Below, in pieces: positions 21,266 through 29,785 of a stretch of 35,396 nt of DNA. The stretch comes from an uncultured Oscillospiraceae bacterium (GTDB taxonomy: Bacteria; Bacillota; Clostridia; Oscillospirales; Oscillospiraceae). Location of the stretch: the NCBI GenBank assembly GCA_910588495.1, contig CAJUPU010000034.1, forward strand, positions 1 through 35,396. The letters are read 5' to 3'. The notes beneath the pieces are model-generated. The model was not told the DNA's origin. It was given only the letters and a program-made list of their open reading frames with translations, and did not search any database. The position numbers were made by a program, and so were the translations under genes. Position 1 is the first letter of the stretch. Every line of letters begins with the position of its first letter.

Positions 21266-22699
21266 ATGAAAGAGTTTATGGATAAGGATTTCCTGCTGAG
21301 CACCGACACCGCCAAGCACCTGTTCCACGACTACGCGCAGCCCATGCCCCTGGTGGACTACCACTGCCACATCCCCCCCCAGGAGATCTACGAGGACCGC
21401 CGGTTCGACGATCTGGTCCAGCTGTGGCTGGGGGGCAAGAACCCCGACGGCACCTACTTTGGCGACCACTACAAGTGGCGGGTCATGCGCTCCAACGGGG
21501 TGCCCGAGGAGTATGTGTCCGGCTCCAAGCCCGCCTTTGAGCGATTCATGAAGTTCGCCGAGGCGCTGGAGATGGCCATCGGCAACCCCATGTACCACTG
21601 GTGCAACCTGGAGCTGCGGCAGTTCTTCGGCTATGACAAGCCCCTCACCCCGGAGACCGCCCAGGAGTGCTGGGACTTCTGCAACGAGAAGCTGCGCCAC
21701 GACCCGGATCTCACCGTCCGGGGCATCATCAAGAAGGCCAACGTGGCCATGATCGGCACCACCGACGACCCCATCGACTCCCTGGAGTGGCACGAGAAGA
21801 TCGCCGCCGACCCCGCTATCCAGGTGAAGGTGTGCCCCTCCTTCCGCCCCGACAAGGCGGTCAACATCCACAAGCCCGGCTTCGCCGAGTACATGGGCAA
21901 GCTGGCCGCCAGCGTGGGCAAGGCCGGCCTGAACAGCGTGGAGGATGTGTGCGCCGCCCTGACCCAGCGGCTGGAGCACTTCAAAAAGCTGGGCTGCCGG
22001 GCCAGCGACCACGGCCTGGACTATGTGCCCTTCCGGCCCTGCTCCCCCAAGAAGGCCAACGAGGCGTTCCAGAAGGCCATGGCGGGGGAGGAGCTGAGCG
22101 TCAAGGACGCCGAGCGCTATCAGACCGCCATCCTGCTCCACCTGGGCCGGGAGTACCAGCGGCTGGACATCGCCATGCAGATCCACTACTCCTGCCTGCG
22201 CAACACCAACGAGCGGATGTTCGCCAAGATGGGGGCGGACGCCGGCTTCGACGCCATGGCCCAGAACACCTGCGGCGGCAATATCGCCGCGCTGCTCTCC
22301 GCCCTGGACCTGACGGGCCAGTGCCCCAAGACCATCCTCTACTCCCTGAACCCCGCCGACAACGAGCAGCTGGGCACTCTGCTGGGCTGCTTCCAGAGCG
22401 ACGAGCTGCCCGGCAAGATCCAGCACGGCTCCGCCTGGTGGTTCAACGACACCAAGTCCGGCATGGAGGACCAGATGCGCTCCCTGGCCAACCTGGGACT
22501 GCTGGGCAACTTCGTGGGTATGCTCACCGACTCCCGCTCCTTCCTCAGCTACGCCCGGCACGACTACTTCCGCCGGATCTTGTGCGAGCTGATCGGCCGG
22601 TGGGTGGAGAACGGCGAGTATCCCAACCACGACGCCTCCCTGAAAAAGATCGTGGAGGGCGTGTGCTACAACAACGCCGCCCGCTATTTCGGGCTGTGA
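21266..22699 (+). CDS. uxaC: Uronate (glucuronate/galacturonate) isomerase
   Basis: This 477-residue amidohydrolase-like enzyme isomerises D-glucuronate to D-fructuronate and D-galacturonate to D-tagaturonate, the first step of hexuronate breakdown in the cytoplasm. Family marks are VDYHCHIPPQEIYEDRRFDD near residue 27, MYHWCNLELRQFFG, IGTTDDPID, KVCPSFRPDKAVNI, then QIHYSCLRNTNERMFAKMG, GSAWWFNDT, GMLTDSRSFLSYARHDYFRR and CYNNAARYF. The length is normal and the frame intact. AGGAGG lies 9 bases before the ATG. It closes the GntR-controlled block. With the kinase and aldolase it gives two ends of the pathway; the oxidoreductase and dehydratase (UxuB/UxaB, UxuA/UxaA) must lie elsewhere. Confidence 0.97.
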   Translation: MKEFMDKDFLLSTDTAKHLFHDYAQPMPLVDYHCHIPPQEIYEDRRFDDLVQLWLGGKNPDGTYFGDHYKWRVMRSNGVPEEYVSGSKPAFERFMKFAEALEMAIGNPMYHWCNLELRQFFGYDKPLTPETAQECWDFCNEKLRHDPDLTVRGIIKKANVAMIGTTDDPIDSLEWHEKIAADPAIQVKVCPSFRPDKAVNIHKPGFAEYMGKLAASVGKAGLNSVEDVCAALTQRLEHFKKLGCRASDHGLDYVPFRPCSPKKANEAFQKAMAGEELSVKDAERYQTAILLHLGREYQRLDIAMQIHYSCLRNTNERMFAKMGADAGFDAMAQNTCGGNIAALLSALDLTGQCPKTILYSLNPADNEQLGTLLGCFQSDELPGKIQHGSAWWFNDTKSGMEDQMRSLANLGLLGNFVGMLTDSRSFLSYARHDYFRRILCELIGRWVENGEYPNHDASLKKIVEGVCYNNAARYFGL

Positions 22700-22721
22700 G
22701 CCCTCCGCCGGGACCATAACA

Positions 22722-22753
22722 AAAGCGCCGGAGCCATACGACTCCGGCGCTTT
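22722..22753. terminator. Bidirectional terminator
   Basis: A perfect 12-bp stem AAAGCGCCGGAG/CTCCGGCGCTTT (22722-22733 with 22742-22753) with an 8-base loop lies between convergent stops at 22699 and 22756, with T runs on both strands. Confidence 0.92.
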
Positions 22754-22755
22754 CC

Positions 22756-23304
22756 TCATTCGTACACCGCCCGGCTCCCGCCGATATATTTGGGCCGGGT
22801 GCGGGCGCACAGCAGCCCGGCCCGGCCGATGTGGTCCGGACTGAGCCGGACGGGCACCGCCACCTCCCGCAGGTGCATCCCGATCAGGGTGCCGCCGATG
22901 TCCATCCCGGCGTGGGCGCGGATGCGCTCCACCGCCGCAGGGCGGGCGAAGGTGTTCCACGCCCGGGCGGCGAAGGAGCCTCCGGCCTTGGGCTGGGGCA
23001 CCACGCACACCGGTTCATAGCCGTACCGCTCCGCGCACGCGCCCTCTACGATGAGGACCCTGTTCAGGTGTTCGCAGCACTGGGCGGCGAGATACACCTC
23101 CCGCTCCCTCAGGGCGGGATAGATCCCCTCGAACACCGCCTGGGCCGCCTCCAGGCTGGAGGCTTTGCCGATGTGCCCTCCCAGCACCTCGGAGGAGGAG
23201 CAGCCCACCACAAAGATGTCCCCCTCCTTCAGCCCGGCGATATCCAGGAGCTGGCGGGTGGCGGTCCGGGCCTGGGCCGTGATCTGTTCAAAATTCGTTT
23301 CCAT
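22756..23304 (-). CDS. TIGR01440 / UPF0340 (YwlG-like) family protein
   Basis: This 182-residue conserved cytoplasmic protein of unknown function is recognised by DIFVVGCSSSEVLGGHIGKA, AAQCCEHLNRVLIVE, VVPQPKAGGSFAARAWNTFA, AHAGMDIGGTLIGMHLREVA and the end GRAGLLCARTRPKYIGGSRA. This family is widespread in Firmicutes. The start at 23304 follows AGGGGAG; it lies ten bases after the carboxypeptidase stop, so the two are co-transcribed. Conserved Cys and His (GCSSSE, CCEH) suggest a catalytic or metal site, but no activity is established as far as I know. Confidence 0.92.
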   Translation of the reverse strand: METNFEQITAQARTATRQLLDIAGLKEGDIFVVGCSSSEVLGGHIGKASSLEAAQAVFEGIYPALREREVYLAAQCCEHLNRVLIVEGACAERYGYEPVCVVPQPKAGGSFAARAWNTFARPAAVERIRAHAGMDIGGTLIGMHLREVAVPVRLSPDHIGRAGLLCARTRPKYIGGSRAVYE

Positions 23305-23314
23305 GGCGCTCCCC

Positions 23315-24811
23315 TCACAGGTCGTACAATTCGGTGTATTTTTTCTCCAGGTAGCCGGCGAACACCGCGGGGTCGAACTTCCCGCAGGCATTGTCCACCA
23401 CCTGGGCGGGCTCCAGCAGACAGCCGAACCTGTGGACCTTGTCCTTCAGCCAGGCGGACACCGGGGACAGGTCGCCCCGGGATACCGGGCCCCACACGTC
23501 CATCTCTCCCTCCATGTTCTTCAGCATCTGGGCCCCATAGGCGCTGCCCAGGGCGTAGGAGGGGAAGTAGCCGAAGGACCCGCCGGCCCAGTGGGAATCC
23601 TGGAGGCAGCCCTGCCTGTCGTCGGGCACCTCCACCCCCAGGTACTCCTTATACAGCCGGTTCCAGGTCTCGGGGATGTCCTTCACCTCCAGCGTGCCGC
23701 CGATGAGCTGTTTTTCGATCTCATAGCGCACCATGACGTGGAGGCAATAGGTCAGCTCATCTGCATCGATGCGGATCAGGGAGGGCCGGACCCTGTTCAC
23801 CGCCCGGTAGAACTGTTCGGCGGTGACGTCGGCCAGCTGCTCCGGGAAAAACTCCCGCATTTGGGGGAAGATGGCCTGGATGAAGGGAAGGGAGCGGCCG
23901 ATGAGGTTCTCATAGAACCGGGACTGGCTCTCGTGGACCCCCATGGACGACCCGCCCGCCAGGCAGGTGTACTGCACCTCGTCGGCCACGTTCAGCTCGT
24001 ACTTGGCGTGCCCGCCCTCGTGGATGACGGAGTACATGGAGGAGGCCAGATCGTCCTCGTAGTAGTGGGTGGTGATGCGCACGTCCTTGTTGTTGAAGTT
24101 TTCGGTGAAGGGGTGCTCCGTTTCGCCGATGGCGCAGTGGCTCCGGTCCAGCTCCAGCACCTCCATCAGGTAGTCGGAGAATCTCCGCTGGGCCTCCACG
24201 GGATAGTGCCGGTGGAGGAAGGCGTCGTCGGGGGGCTCCTTCTCCCCAATGGCCCGGATCAGGGGGACGAGGCGCTCCCGCAGGGCGGCGAAGAACCCGT
24301 CCAGGTAGGCCATGTCCACCCCCCGCTCATACTCGCCCAGCAGGGCGTCGTAGGGGGCCTTTGCCGGGTCGTAGTACCCGGCAAACTTGATGCTGAAGGC
24401 CACCAGCCGTTCCAGCGCCGGGCGGAACAGCTGGAAATCACTGTGCTCCTTGGCCCGGAGCCAGAGGTCCTCGGCCTGGTTGACGAGCTGGGTGTACTCC
24501 ATATACTCCTGGGCCGGGATGCGCTTGCGCTGGACATAGGACCGGCGCAGCTCCTCCACCTGGCGGCGGTGGAGCTGGTCCAGCTGGTCCTTTCTGTCCC
24601 ACAGGAGGTCCAGCAGCTCCCCCGTCTCGGAGGAGGCGAACAGCCTGTGCTCCTCCCCGGCCAGGACGCCGAGGACGATGCCGCGCCCCTCGGCGGTGCC
24701 CTTGGGGGCCACGGTGGCGGCGTCCAGGGTCAGCGCGCCCCGGGCCGTGTCGTAGGCGTACAGCTTTTTTTGCAGCCCGGCCAGCTGGGCCAGGGCCTCG
24801 TTCAATTCCAT
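23315..24811 (-). CDS. M32-family metallocarboxypeptidase
   Basis: This 498-residue thermostable carboxypeptidase Taq-like enzyme removes C-terminal amino acids from peptides in the cytoplasm using a metal ion. The HEXXH site is HEGGH at 264-268, within YSVIHEGGHAKYELN. Further family marks are DVRITTHYYEDD, MGVHESQSRFYENLIGRS, the long-conserved RIDADELTYCLHVMVRYEIE and AGGSFGYFPSYALGSAYGAQ. The length matches the family. The start at 24811 is the only methionine near the N-terminal helix (MELNEALAQLAGLQKKLYAY), with GGGGAA upstream. It sits between a small membrane protein gene (36 bases upstream) and UPF0340 (10 bases downstream). Confidence 0.95.
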   Translation of the reverse strand: MELNEALAQLAGLQKKLYAYDTARGALTLDAATVAPKGTAEGRGIVLGVLAGEEHRLFASSETGELLDLLWDRKDQLDQLHRRQVEELRRSYVQRKRIPAQEYMEYTQLVNQAEDLWLRAKEHSDFQLFRPALERLVAFSIKFAGYYDPAKAPYDALLGEYERGVDMAYLDGFFAALRERLVPLIRAIGEKEPPDDAFLHRHYPVEAQRRFSDYLMEVLELDRSHCAIGETEHPFTENFNNKDVRITTHYYEDDLASSMYSVIHEGGHAKYELNVADEVQYTCLAGGSSMGVHESQSRFYENLIGRSLPFIQAIFPQMREFFPEQLADVTAEQFYRAVNRVRPSLIRIDADELTYCLHVMVRYEIEKQLIGGTLEVKDIPETWNRLYKEYLGVEVPDDRQGCLQDSHWAGGSFGYFPSYALGSAYGAQMLKNMEGEMDVWGPVSRGDLSPVSAWLKDKVHRFGCLLEPAQVVDNACGKFDPAVFAGYLEKKYTELYDL

Positions 24812-24846
24812 GTCAGTTCCCCTTTTCTGATGTGAAGATATAGTTC

Positions 24847-25158
24847 TCAGACGAGGTCGATGTCGCCGGGGGCGAAGGTGACGCCGTCCCGCTGGGCCAG
24901 CGCCTGGGCCAGGGCCGCCCCCGCCCGGTCCAGCCCCCGGTCCCGGATGACCACCTCGCCCCACCACAGCCCGGCCCGCCGCAGCCACAGCAGGGCCTTC
25001 ACGCTCTGTTCCAGCCCCTCGCCGCCGCCCTGGGCGTCCACCACCATCCGGGCGGGGCACACCCCCGGCAGCAGCAGCGCCCCCAGGGCCAGCCAGCCCA
25101 GGCTCACCAGCCCGAAGGCCGCCAGCAGCACCGCCAGAAACTGAAAAACCTCCGTCAT
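24847..25158 (-). CDS. Small membrane protein of unknown function
   Basis: This 103-residue protein has one clear hydrophobic helix at about 5-31 (FQFLAVLLAAFGLVSLGWLA and on), then a soluble part with RMVVDAQGGGEGLEQSVKAL, WLRRAGLWWGEVVIRDRGLD and an acidic end. No family is recognised. AAGGAGG lies 8 bases before the ATG, so the gene is probably real. It is encoded between the histidine phosphatase (56-base gap) and the carboxypeptidase (35-base gap) on one strand. Topology could be N-out with a cytoplasmic C-terminal domain, but this is a guess. Confidence 0.7.
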   Translation of the reverse strand: MTEVFQFLAVLLAAFGLVSLGWLALGALLLPGVCPARMVVDAQGGGEGLEQSVKALLWLRRAGLWWGEVVIRDRGLDRAGAALAQALAQRDGVTFAPGDIDLV

Positions 25159-25214
25159 TTCCGCCGCCTCCTTACCAGAATACGATGTATCCTATGGCGG
25201 CGGGGGCGGATCTG

Positions 25215-25802
25215 TCACTTGTTGAAGCAGACCAGCTCCGCCCTGCCGTCCTCGATGCGGATGGCGGAGTAGCAGCCGTGGCGGAAGGTCCACTCCCGCC
25301 GGAACATGTCCTCCCGGCCCGCCAGCCCCAGGTGGAGGAGGATCAGGGACAGCGAGCCGTTGTGGGCCACCGCCAGGGTGTCCTGGTCCCGCAGGATCAG
25401 CTCGTCCACGCAGGCGCCCACCCGCAGGGACATGAGAGCGGGGTCCTCGCCGCCGGGGGGCGGCGTGTGATACCAGTCGGTGAGCAGCGCGCCGATGGTG
25501 TCGCCGAACCGGGCCTCCGCCGCCCCCCAGGTGAGGCCCTCCAGCTCCCCCATGTCCTGCTCCAGCAGGGCGGGGCAGGACTGGGGGACCACGTAGCGCC
25601 CTTCGGTGCAGATCATGGCGGTGTCCCAGGCCCGGGCCAGGGGGCTGGCCACGCACCGGACGAAGTCCACCTCCCTCAGCTTTTCCGCCGCCTGGCGGGC
25701 ATGCTCCCGGCCCAGCTTGGTGAGGGGGTGGTCCCGGAGGCCGAAAAACAGCTGCCGCTCGTTGCCGGTGGATTGGCCGTGGCGGACCAGGTATAGGTAC
25801 AT
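25215..25802 (-). CDS. Histidine phosphatase family protein (phosphoglycerate mutase-like)
   Basis: This 195-residue enzyme of the RHG branch has LVRHGQSTGNERQLFFGLRD at the start with catalytic His8, then DHPLTKLGREHARQAAEKL, VASPLARAWDTAMI, the acid position in LEQDMGELEGLTWGAAEARF and the second His in LAVAHNGSLSLIL. Members are phosphatases or cofactor-dependent mutases of small phospho-compounds; the exact substrate is not evident, and the short length favours a broad phosphatase over a glycolytic mutase. A GAGGT site lies 8 bases before the ATG. Upstream on the same strand is repeat copy C and then an exporter-like gene. Confidence 0.9.
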   Translation of the reverse strand: MYLYLVRHGQSTGNERQLFFGLRDHPLTKLGREHARQAAEKLREVDFVRCVASPLARAWDTAMICTEGRYVVPQSCPALLEQDMGELEGLTWGAAEARFGDTIGALLTDWYHTPPPGGEDPALMSLRVGACVDELILRDQDTLAVAHNGSLSLILLHLGLAGREDMFRREWTFRHGCYSAIRIEDGRAELVCFNK

Positions 25803-25834
25803 GATGCCGACCTCGCTTTCTTTCGTGGGCCCCT

Positions 25835-26021
25835 GCGGGGCTGTCCTCGCGCTTCTGCTGTCACGCTCGGACTGGCCGCGCGGCCGGGTCGCTTTCCCTC
25901 CGACTCAGGCAAGACCCGGCCCAACTTTTTTGGCCCTGGGCTCTTGCCTTCGCTCCGGTCCAAGCTCCCCTGCGCGGCTGTCCTCGCGCTTCTGCTTTCC
26001 TGCGCGGTTGTCCTCGCGCTC
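25835..26021 (-). repeat. Intercistronic repeat, copy C
   Basis: Read on the minus strand, it starts directly after the stop codon at 26022-26024 with a partial GCGCGAGG unit, then AGAAGCGCGAG (25993-25983), the core GAGCTTGGACCGGAGCGAAG (25967-25948) and a hairpin with outer arms GGCAAGA/TCTTGCC (25948-25942, 25914-25908) and GGCCAA...TTGGGCC inside. GAGTCGGAGGGAAAGCGACC and AGCGTGACA (25867-25859) follow, then another AGAAGCGCGAG (25856-25846). Compared with copy B, the outer arm changes A-T to G-C on both sides. Again it is in the sense direction of both neighbours, with no gene in it. Confidence 0.85.
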
Positions 26022-26513
26022 CTAAAATAGGTTGACCACCCCGGAGGTCAGGATGGTGATGGCCATGCCCGCGATGAGCACCCCGGCGATGATGGATGGG
26101 ATGGCCTTTCGCAGCGGCATGTCCAGAAAGGCCGCCGCCAGCGAACCCGTCCACGCCCCGGTGCCGGGCAGGGGGACGGCCACGAACAGCATCAGCCCCA
26201 GGTATTTGTATTTGGTCACCTTCTGCCCCTTCAGGTGGGCTTTGCGCTCCAGGGCGTCCACCATGCGGTTGAGCCTGGGGATCCGGCGGCGCATCCACTG
26301 GAAGATCCGCCGGATGTAGACGATGATGAAGGGGACGGGGATCAGGTTGCCGGTGACGGCGGCGGCGAAGGCCGCCCACTCCGGCAGCCCCAGGGTGCCG
26401 ATCCCGAAGGGGATGCCCACACGCAGCTCCACCACCGGCACCATGGACACCAGCAGGGTGAGCAGGGACTTGCCCGCGAAGGTCTCCGTCAGCCATTGTA
26501 AAGTCAGTTCCAT
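26022..26513 (-). CDS. Small multidrug export-like membrane protein (COG2426)
   Basis: This 163-residue integral membrane protein of the putative small multidrug export family shows the family signature VVELRVGIPFGIGTLGLPEW, then GNLIPVPFIIVYIRRIF, a basic cytoplasmic loop (RRRIPRLNRMVDALERKAHL) and VAVPLPGTGAWTGSLAAAFL, ending in a further helix (IPSIIAGVLIAGMAITILTS). Four to five membrane helices are expected. Despite the family name, a real transport substrate is not established. AAAGGAG precedes the ATG. It starts 12 bases after the uvrA stop, so it is on the uvrA transcript. Confidence 0.9.
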   Translation of the reverse strand: MELTLQWLTETFAGKSLLTLLVSMVPVVELRVGIPFGIGTLGLPEWAAFAAAVTGNLIPVPFIIVYIRRIFQWMRRRIPRLNRMVDALERKAHLKGQKVTKYKYLGLMLFVAVPLPGTGAWTGSLAAAFLDMPLRKAIPSIIAGVLIAGMAITILTSGVVNLF

Positions 26514-26525
26514 GGGATGCTCCTT

Positions 26526-29354
26526 TTATGACAAGACCGTTTTCAGATATCTGCCCGTGTAGCTCCCGGGGTGCTCCGCCACCTCCTCCGGCGTGCCCGT
26601 GCACACCACGGTGCCGCCGCCGGAGCCCCCCTCGGGCCCCAGGTCGATGATGTGGTCCGCCGTTTTGATCACGTCCAGGTTGTGCTCGATCACCACCACC
26701 GTGTTTCCCTTGTCCACGAACCGCTGGAGCACCTCCACCAGCTGGTGCACGTCGGCGGTGTGCAGGCCGGTGGTGGGCTCGTCCAGGATATACACCGTGG
26801 AGCCAGTGGACTGCTTGGACAGCTCGGTGGCCAGCTTCACCCGCTGGGCTTCGCCGCCGGACAGGGTGGTGGAGGGCTGGCCCAGCTTCACATAGCCCAG
26901 GCCCACGTCCTTCAGGGTCTGGATCTTCTTGTTCAGCCTGGGCAGGTTCTCGAAGAAGGGCAGGGCCTCCTCCACCGTCATCTCCAGCACCTCGTGGATG
27001 TTCTTGCCCTTGTAGCGCACCTCCAGGGTCTCCCGGTTGTAGCGCTTGCCCTTGCACACCTCGCAGGGCACATAGATGTCGGGGAGGAAGTGCATCTCGA
27101 TCTTGAGCAGGCCGTCGCCGGAGCAGGCCTCGCACCGCCCGCCCCTCACGTTGAAGGAGAACCGGCCCGGGCCGTAGCCCCGGGTCTTGGCGTCCTGGGT
27201 GGAGGCGAACAGCTCCCGGATGTCGTTGAACAGCCCCGTGTAGGTGGCGGGGTTGGAGCGGGGGGTGCGCCCGATGGGGGACTGGTCGATGGCGATCACC
27301 TTGTCCAGGTGCTCGATGCCCTCCATGCCGTCGTGTTTGCCGGGGCGGGCCTTGGTGCGGTTGAGCTCCGCCCCCAGGCGCTTGTACAAGATCTCGTTGA
27401 CCAGCGATGACTTGCCCGACCCGGACACCCCGGTCACGGCGATGAAGGTGCCCAGGGGGAAGTCCACATCGATGTGCCGCAGGTTGTTCTCCGCCGCCCC
27501 CCGGACGGTGAGGACATGGCCGTTCCCTGCCCGGCGCTGGGCGGGCACGGGCACCTTCCTCCGCCCCGCCAGGTAGTCCCCCGTGATGGAGCCGGGGGTG
27601 TCCATCACCTGCTGGGCGGTGCCGCAGGCCACCACCTGCCCGCCGTGGACCCCGGCGCCGGGGCCGATGTCCACGATGTAGTCCGCCGCGCGCATGGTGT
27701 CCTCGTCGTGCTCCACCACGATCAGGGTGTTGCCCAGATCCCGGAGGTGCTTCAGGGTGTCCAGCAGCAGGTCGTTGTCCCGCTGGTGCAGGCCGATGGA
27801 GGGCTCGTCCAGGATATACAGCACCCCCATCAGCGACGAGCCAATCTGGGTGGCCAGCCGGATGCGCTGGCTCTCGCCGCCGGACAGGGTGCCCGCCTGG
27901 CGGGTCAGCGTCAGGTATTGCAGCCCCACCGAGCGCAGAAAGCCCAGCCGGGCTCGGATCTCCTTCAAGATCTGGTCGGCGATCATGGCCTGGGTGTCGG
28001 ACAGGGTGATGGTGTCCAGGAAGGCCAGCGCCTCGTCCACCGGCTTCTCGCAGAACTGGTGGATGGAGCTGCCCCCCACCGTCACCGCCAGGGCCTCCCG
28101 CTTGAGGCGCCTGCCCTGGCACTCGGGGCAGGGGCACTCGCTCATGCACTCCTCGATCTCCCGCTTCATGGCGTCGGACTGGGTCTCCCGGTAGCGGCGC
28201 TCCAGGTTGTTGACGATGCCCTCGAAGGGCTGGTAGAGGGTGCCCTTGCCCCGGGGCTGGTCGTAGCTCAGGGTGAGCTTCTCCCCCTTGGTGCCGTAGA
28301 GGATGACGTCCATCACCTCGGCGGACAGCTTCTCCACCGGGTCGGTGAGCTTGAACTTGTACTTTTTCGCCAGGGCGTCGAAATACATCCTGGAGATGCC
28401 GTCGGACTTGATGTGGTTCCAGCCTGAGGCGGTGATGGCCCCCTCCAGAATAGACAGGGAGCGGTTGGGCAAGATCCGCTCCGGGTCGATCTTCATCTGG
28501 CTGCCCAGCCCCGTGCAGGCGGAGCAGGCCCCGTAGGGGTTGTTGAAGGAGAACATCCGGGGGGAGAGCTCCTCGATGGACACCCCGCAGTCCTCGCAGG
28601 CGTAGTTCTGGGAGAAGGTGATGTCCCGCTCCTCCTCCCCCAGCACGTTGACGATCACGATGCCGCCGGACAGGTTGGAGGCGGTCTCCACGCTGTCGGT
28701 GAGCCGCCTGGCCACGTCCTCCCGGATCACCAGCCGGTCCACCACGATCTCGATGGAGTGCTTGCGGTTCTTGTCCAGCTTGATCTCCTCCGTCAGGTCG
28801 TAGAGGGATCCGTCCGCCCGGACCCGGACATAGCCCGACTTCCGGGCGTCCTCGAAGATCTTGGCGTGCTCGCCCTTCTTGCCCCGGACCACCGGGGAGA
28901 GCACCTGGATCCGGGTGGCCTCGGGCAGGGTGAGCACCTGGTCGATGATCTGGTCGATGGTCTGCTGGCGGATCTCCTTGCCGCACTTGGGGCAGTGGGG
29001 GGTGCCCACCCTTGCCCACAGCAGGCGCAGGTAGTCGTAGATCTCCGTCACCGTGCCCACGGTGGACCGGGGGTTCTTGGAGGTGGTCTTTTGGTCGATG
29101 GAGATGGCGGGGCTCAGCCCCTCGATGTAGTCCACGTCGGGCTTCTCCATCTGGCCCAAAAACATCCGGGCGTAGGAGGACAGGGACTCCACATACCGCC
29201 GCTGGCCCTCGGCGTACAGCGTCTCGAAGGCCAGGGAGGACTTCCCCGACCCGGACAGGCCGGTGAGCACCACCAGCTTGTCCCGGGGTATCTCCACGTC
29301 GATGTTTTTCAGGTTGTTTTCCCGCGCGCCTTTGATGACGATCTTGTCCTGCAT
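26526..29354 (-). CDS. uvrA: Excinuclease ABC subunit A
   Basis: This 942-residue DNA-damage sensor of nucleotide excision repair forms a dimer that loads UvrB. It has two ABC ATPase halves: Walker A GLSGSGKSS (about residue 32) and GVSGSGKSS (about 641), signature TLSGGESQRIRLA and TLSGGEAQRVKLA, and Walker B YILDEPSIGLHQRD and YILDEPTTGLHTAD. Zinc modules CPKCGKE and CACTGLG/CEDCGV lie in the first half, with a CEACSGDG...CEVCKGKR zinc site in the second. The length is exactly normal. Its own promoter is 43-71 bases upstream; no LexA-like box is seen there. The COG2426 gene follows at 12 bases. Confidence 0.98.
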   Translation of the reverse strand: MQDKIVIKGARENNLKNIDVEIPRDKLVVLTGLSGSGKSSLAFETLYAEGQRRYVESLSSYARMFLGQMEKPDVDYIEGLSPAISIDQKTTSKNPRSTVGTVTEIYDYLRLLWARVGTPHCPKCGKEIRQQTIDQIIDQVLTLPEATRIQVLSPVVRGKKGEHAKIFEDARKSGYVRVRADGSLYDLTEEIKLDKNRKHSIEIVVDRLVIREDVARRLTDSVETASNLSGGIVIVNVLGEEERDITFSQNYACEDCGVSIEELSPRMFSFNNPYGACSACTGLGSQMKIDPERILPNRSLSILEGAITASGWNHIKSDGISRMYFDALAKKYKFKLTDPVEKLSAEVMDVILYGTKGEKLTLSYDQPRGKGTLYQPFEGIVNNLERRYRETQSDAMKREIEECMSECPCPECQGRRLKREALAVTVGGSSIHQFCEKPVDEALAFLDTITLSDTQAMIADQILKEIRARLGFLRSVGLQYLTLTRQAGTLSGGESQRIRLATQIGSSLMGVLYILDEPSIGLHQRDNDLLLDTLKHLRDLGNTLIVVEHDEDTMRAADYIVDIGPGAGVHGGQVVACGTAQQVMDTPGSITGDYLAGRRKVPVPAQRRAGNGHVLTVRGAAENNLRHIDVDFPLGTFIAVTGVSGSGKSSLVNEILYKRLGAELNRTKARPGKHDGMEGIEHLDKVIAIDQSPIGRTPRSNPATYTGLFNDIRELFASTQDAKTRGYGPGRFSFNVRGGRCEACSGDGLLKIEMHFLPDIYVPCEVCKGKRYNRETLEVRYKGKNIHEVLEMTVEEALPFFENLPRLNKKIQTLKDVGLGYVKLGQPSTTLSGGEAQRVKLATELSKQSTGSTVYILDEPTTGLHTADVHQLVEVLQRFVDKGNTVVVIEHNLDVIKTADHIIDLGPEGGSGGGTVVCTGTPEEVAEHPGSYTGRYLKTVLS

Positions 29355-29396
29355 GGGTGTTCTCCTCGGTTTTCTTTAGATTTTGGCCCGGATAAC

Positions 29397-29425
29397 AGCA
29401 TAATGAAACACATTTTTAATGTCAA
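29397..29425 (-). promoter_or_regulatory. Promoter of uvrA
   Basis: On the minus strand TTGACA (29425-29420), a 17-base spacer and TATGCT (29402-29397). A small CCCC/GGGG hairpin overlaps its upstream side. No GAACnnnnGTTC-type box is present. Confidence 0.85.
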
Positions 29426-29457
29426 CCCCTATTTTTGGGGCATATGATCTGGGGCGT

Positions 29458-29772
29458 TCACAGATCGGGGGGCTCCGGCACGGCCCGCAGCTCAAAGACC
29501 ACGGGGTGGATGCCGTCGGTGCAGCACTCCACGCTGACATCGGGCTTGTACCAATCGTTTCTGCACTGGGCCGCCGTGGCGGAGATGCTGCGGTACAGGT
29601 CGATCCACGCCCAGGGGCACAGCCCCTCCGGCTTCTCCGCGCCGCCCTCGTAGCAGTACACGTCCCCCACCTGGTGGATGGGGCAGGGGCCCACGTCCCC
29701 CTCGGTGAGGTATCTCTCGGCCAGCTCGGGGTAATATTCGGTCTTGAGTACGGTGATCTTCACGCGGCTCAT
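29458..29772 (-). CDS. TIGR04076 family protein
   Basis: This 104-residue small conserved protein matches the TIGR04076 pattern: VKITVLKTEYYPELAERYLT, GPCPIHQVGDVYCYEG, GLCPWAWIDLYRSISA and the strongly conserved ECCTDGIHPVVFELRAV. The conserved Cys residues (CP, CPWAW, CC) suggest metal or redox chemistry, but no function is established. GGGAGGGAG lies just before the ATG. It begins 13 bases after the YjbR-like gene, on one transcript with it and probably with the small XRE gene further up. Members in other Clostridia are often solitary. Confidence 0.88.
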   Translation of the reverse strand: MSRVKITVLKTEYYPELAERYLTEGDVGPCPIHQVGDVYCYEGGAEKPEGLCPWAWIDLYRSISATAAQCRNDWYKPDVSVECCTDGIHPVVFELRAVPEPPDL

Positions 29773-29785
29773 GGGTCTCCCTCCT

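Noticed and set aside
27474..28427. Long open frame antisense to uvrA
   Set aside because: Antisense frames stay open because of GC-rich codon use in uvrA; translation is low-complexity and lacks a ribosome site. The same holds opposite uvrB, the M56 gene and others.
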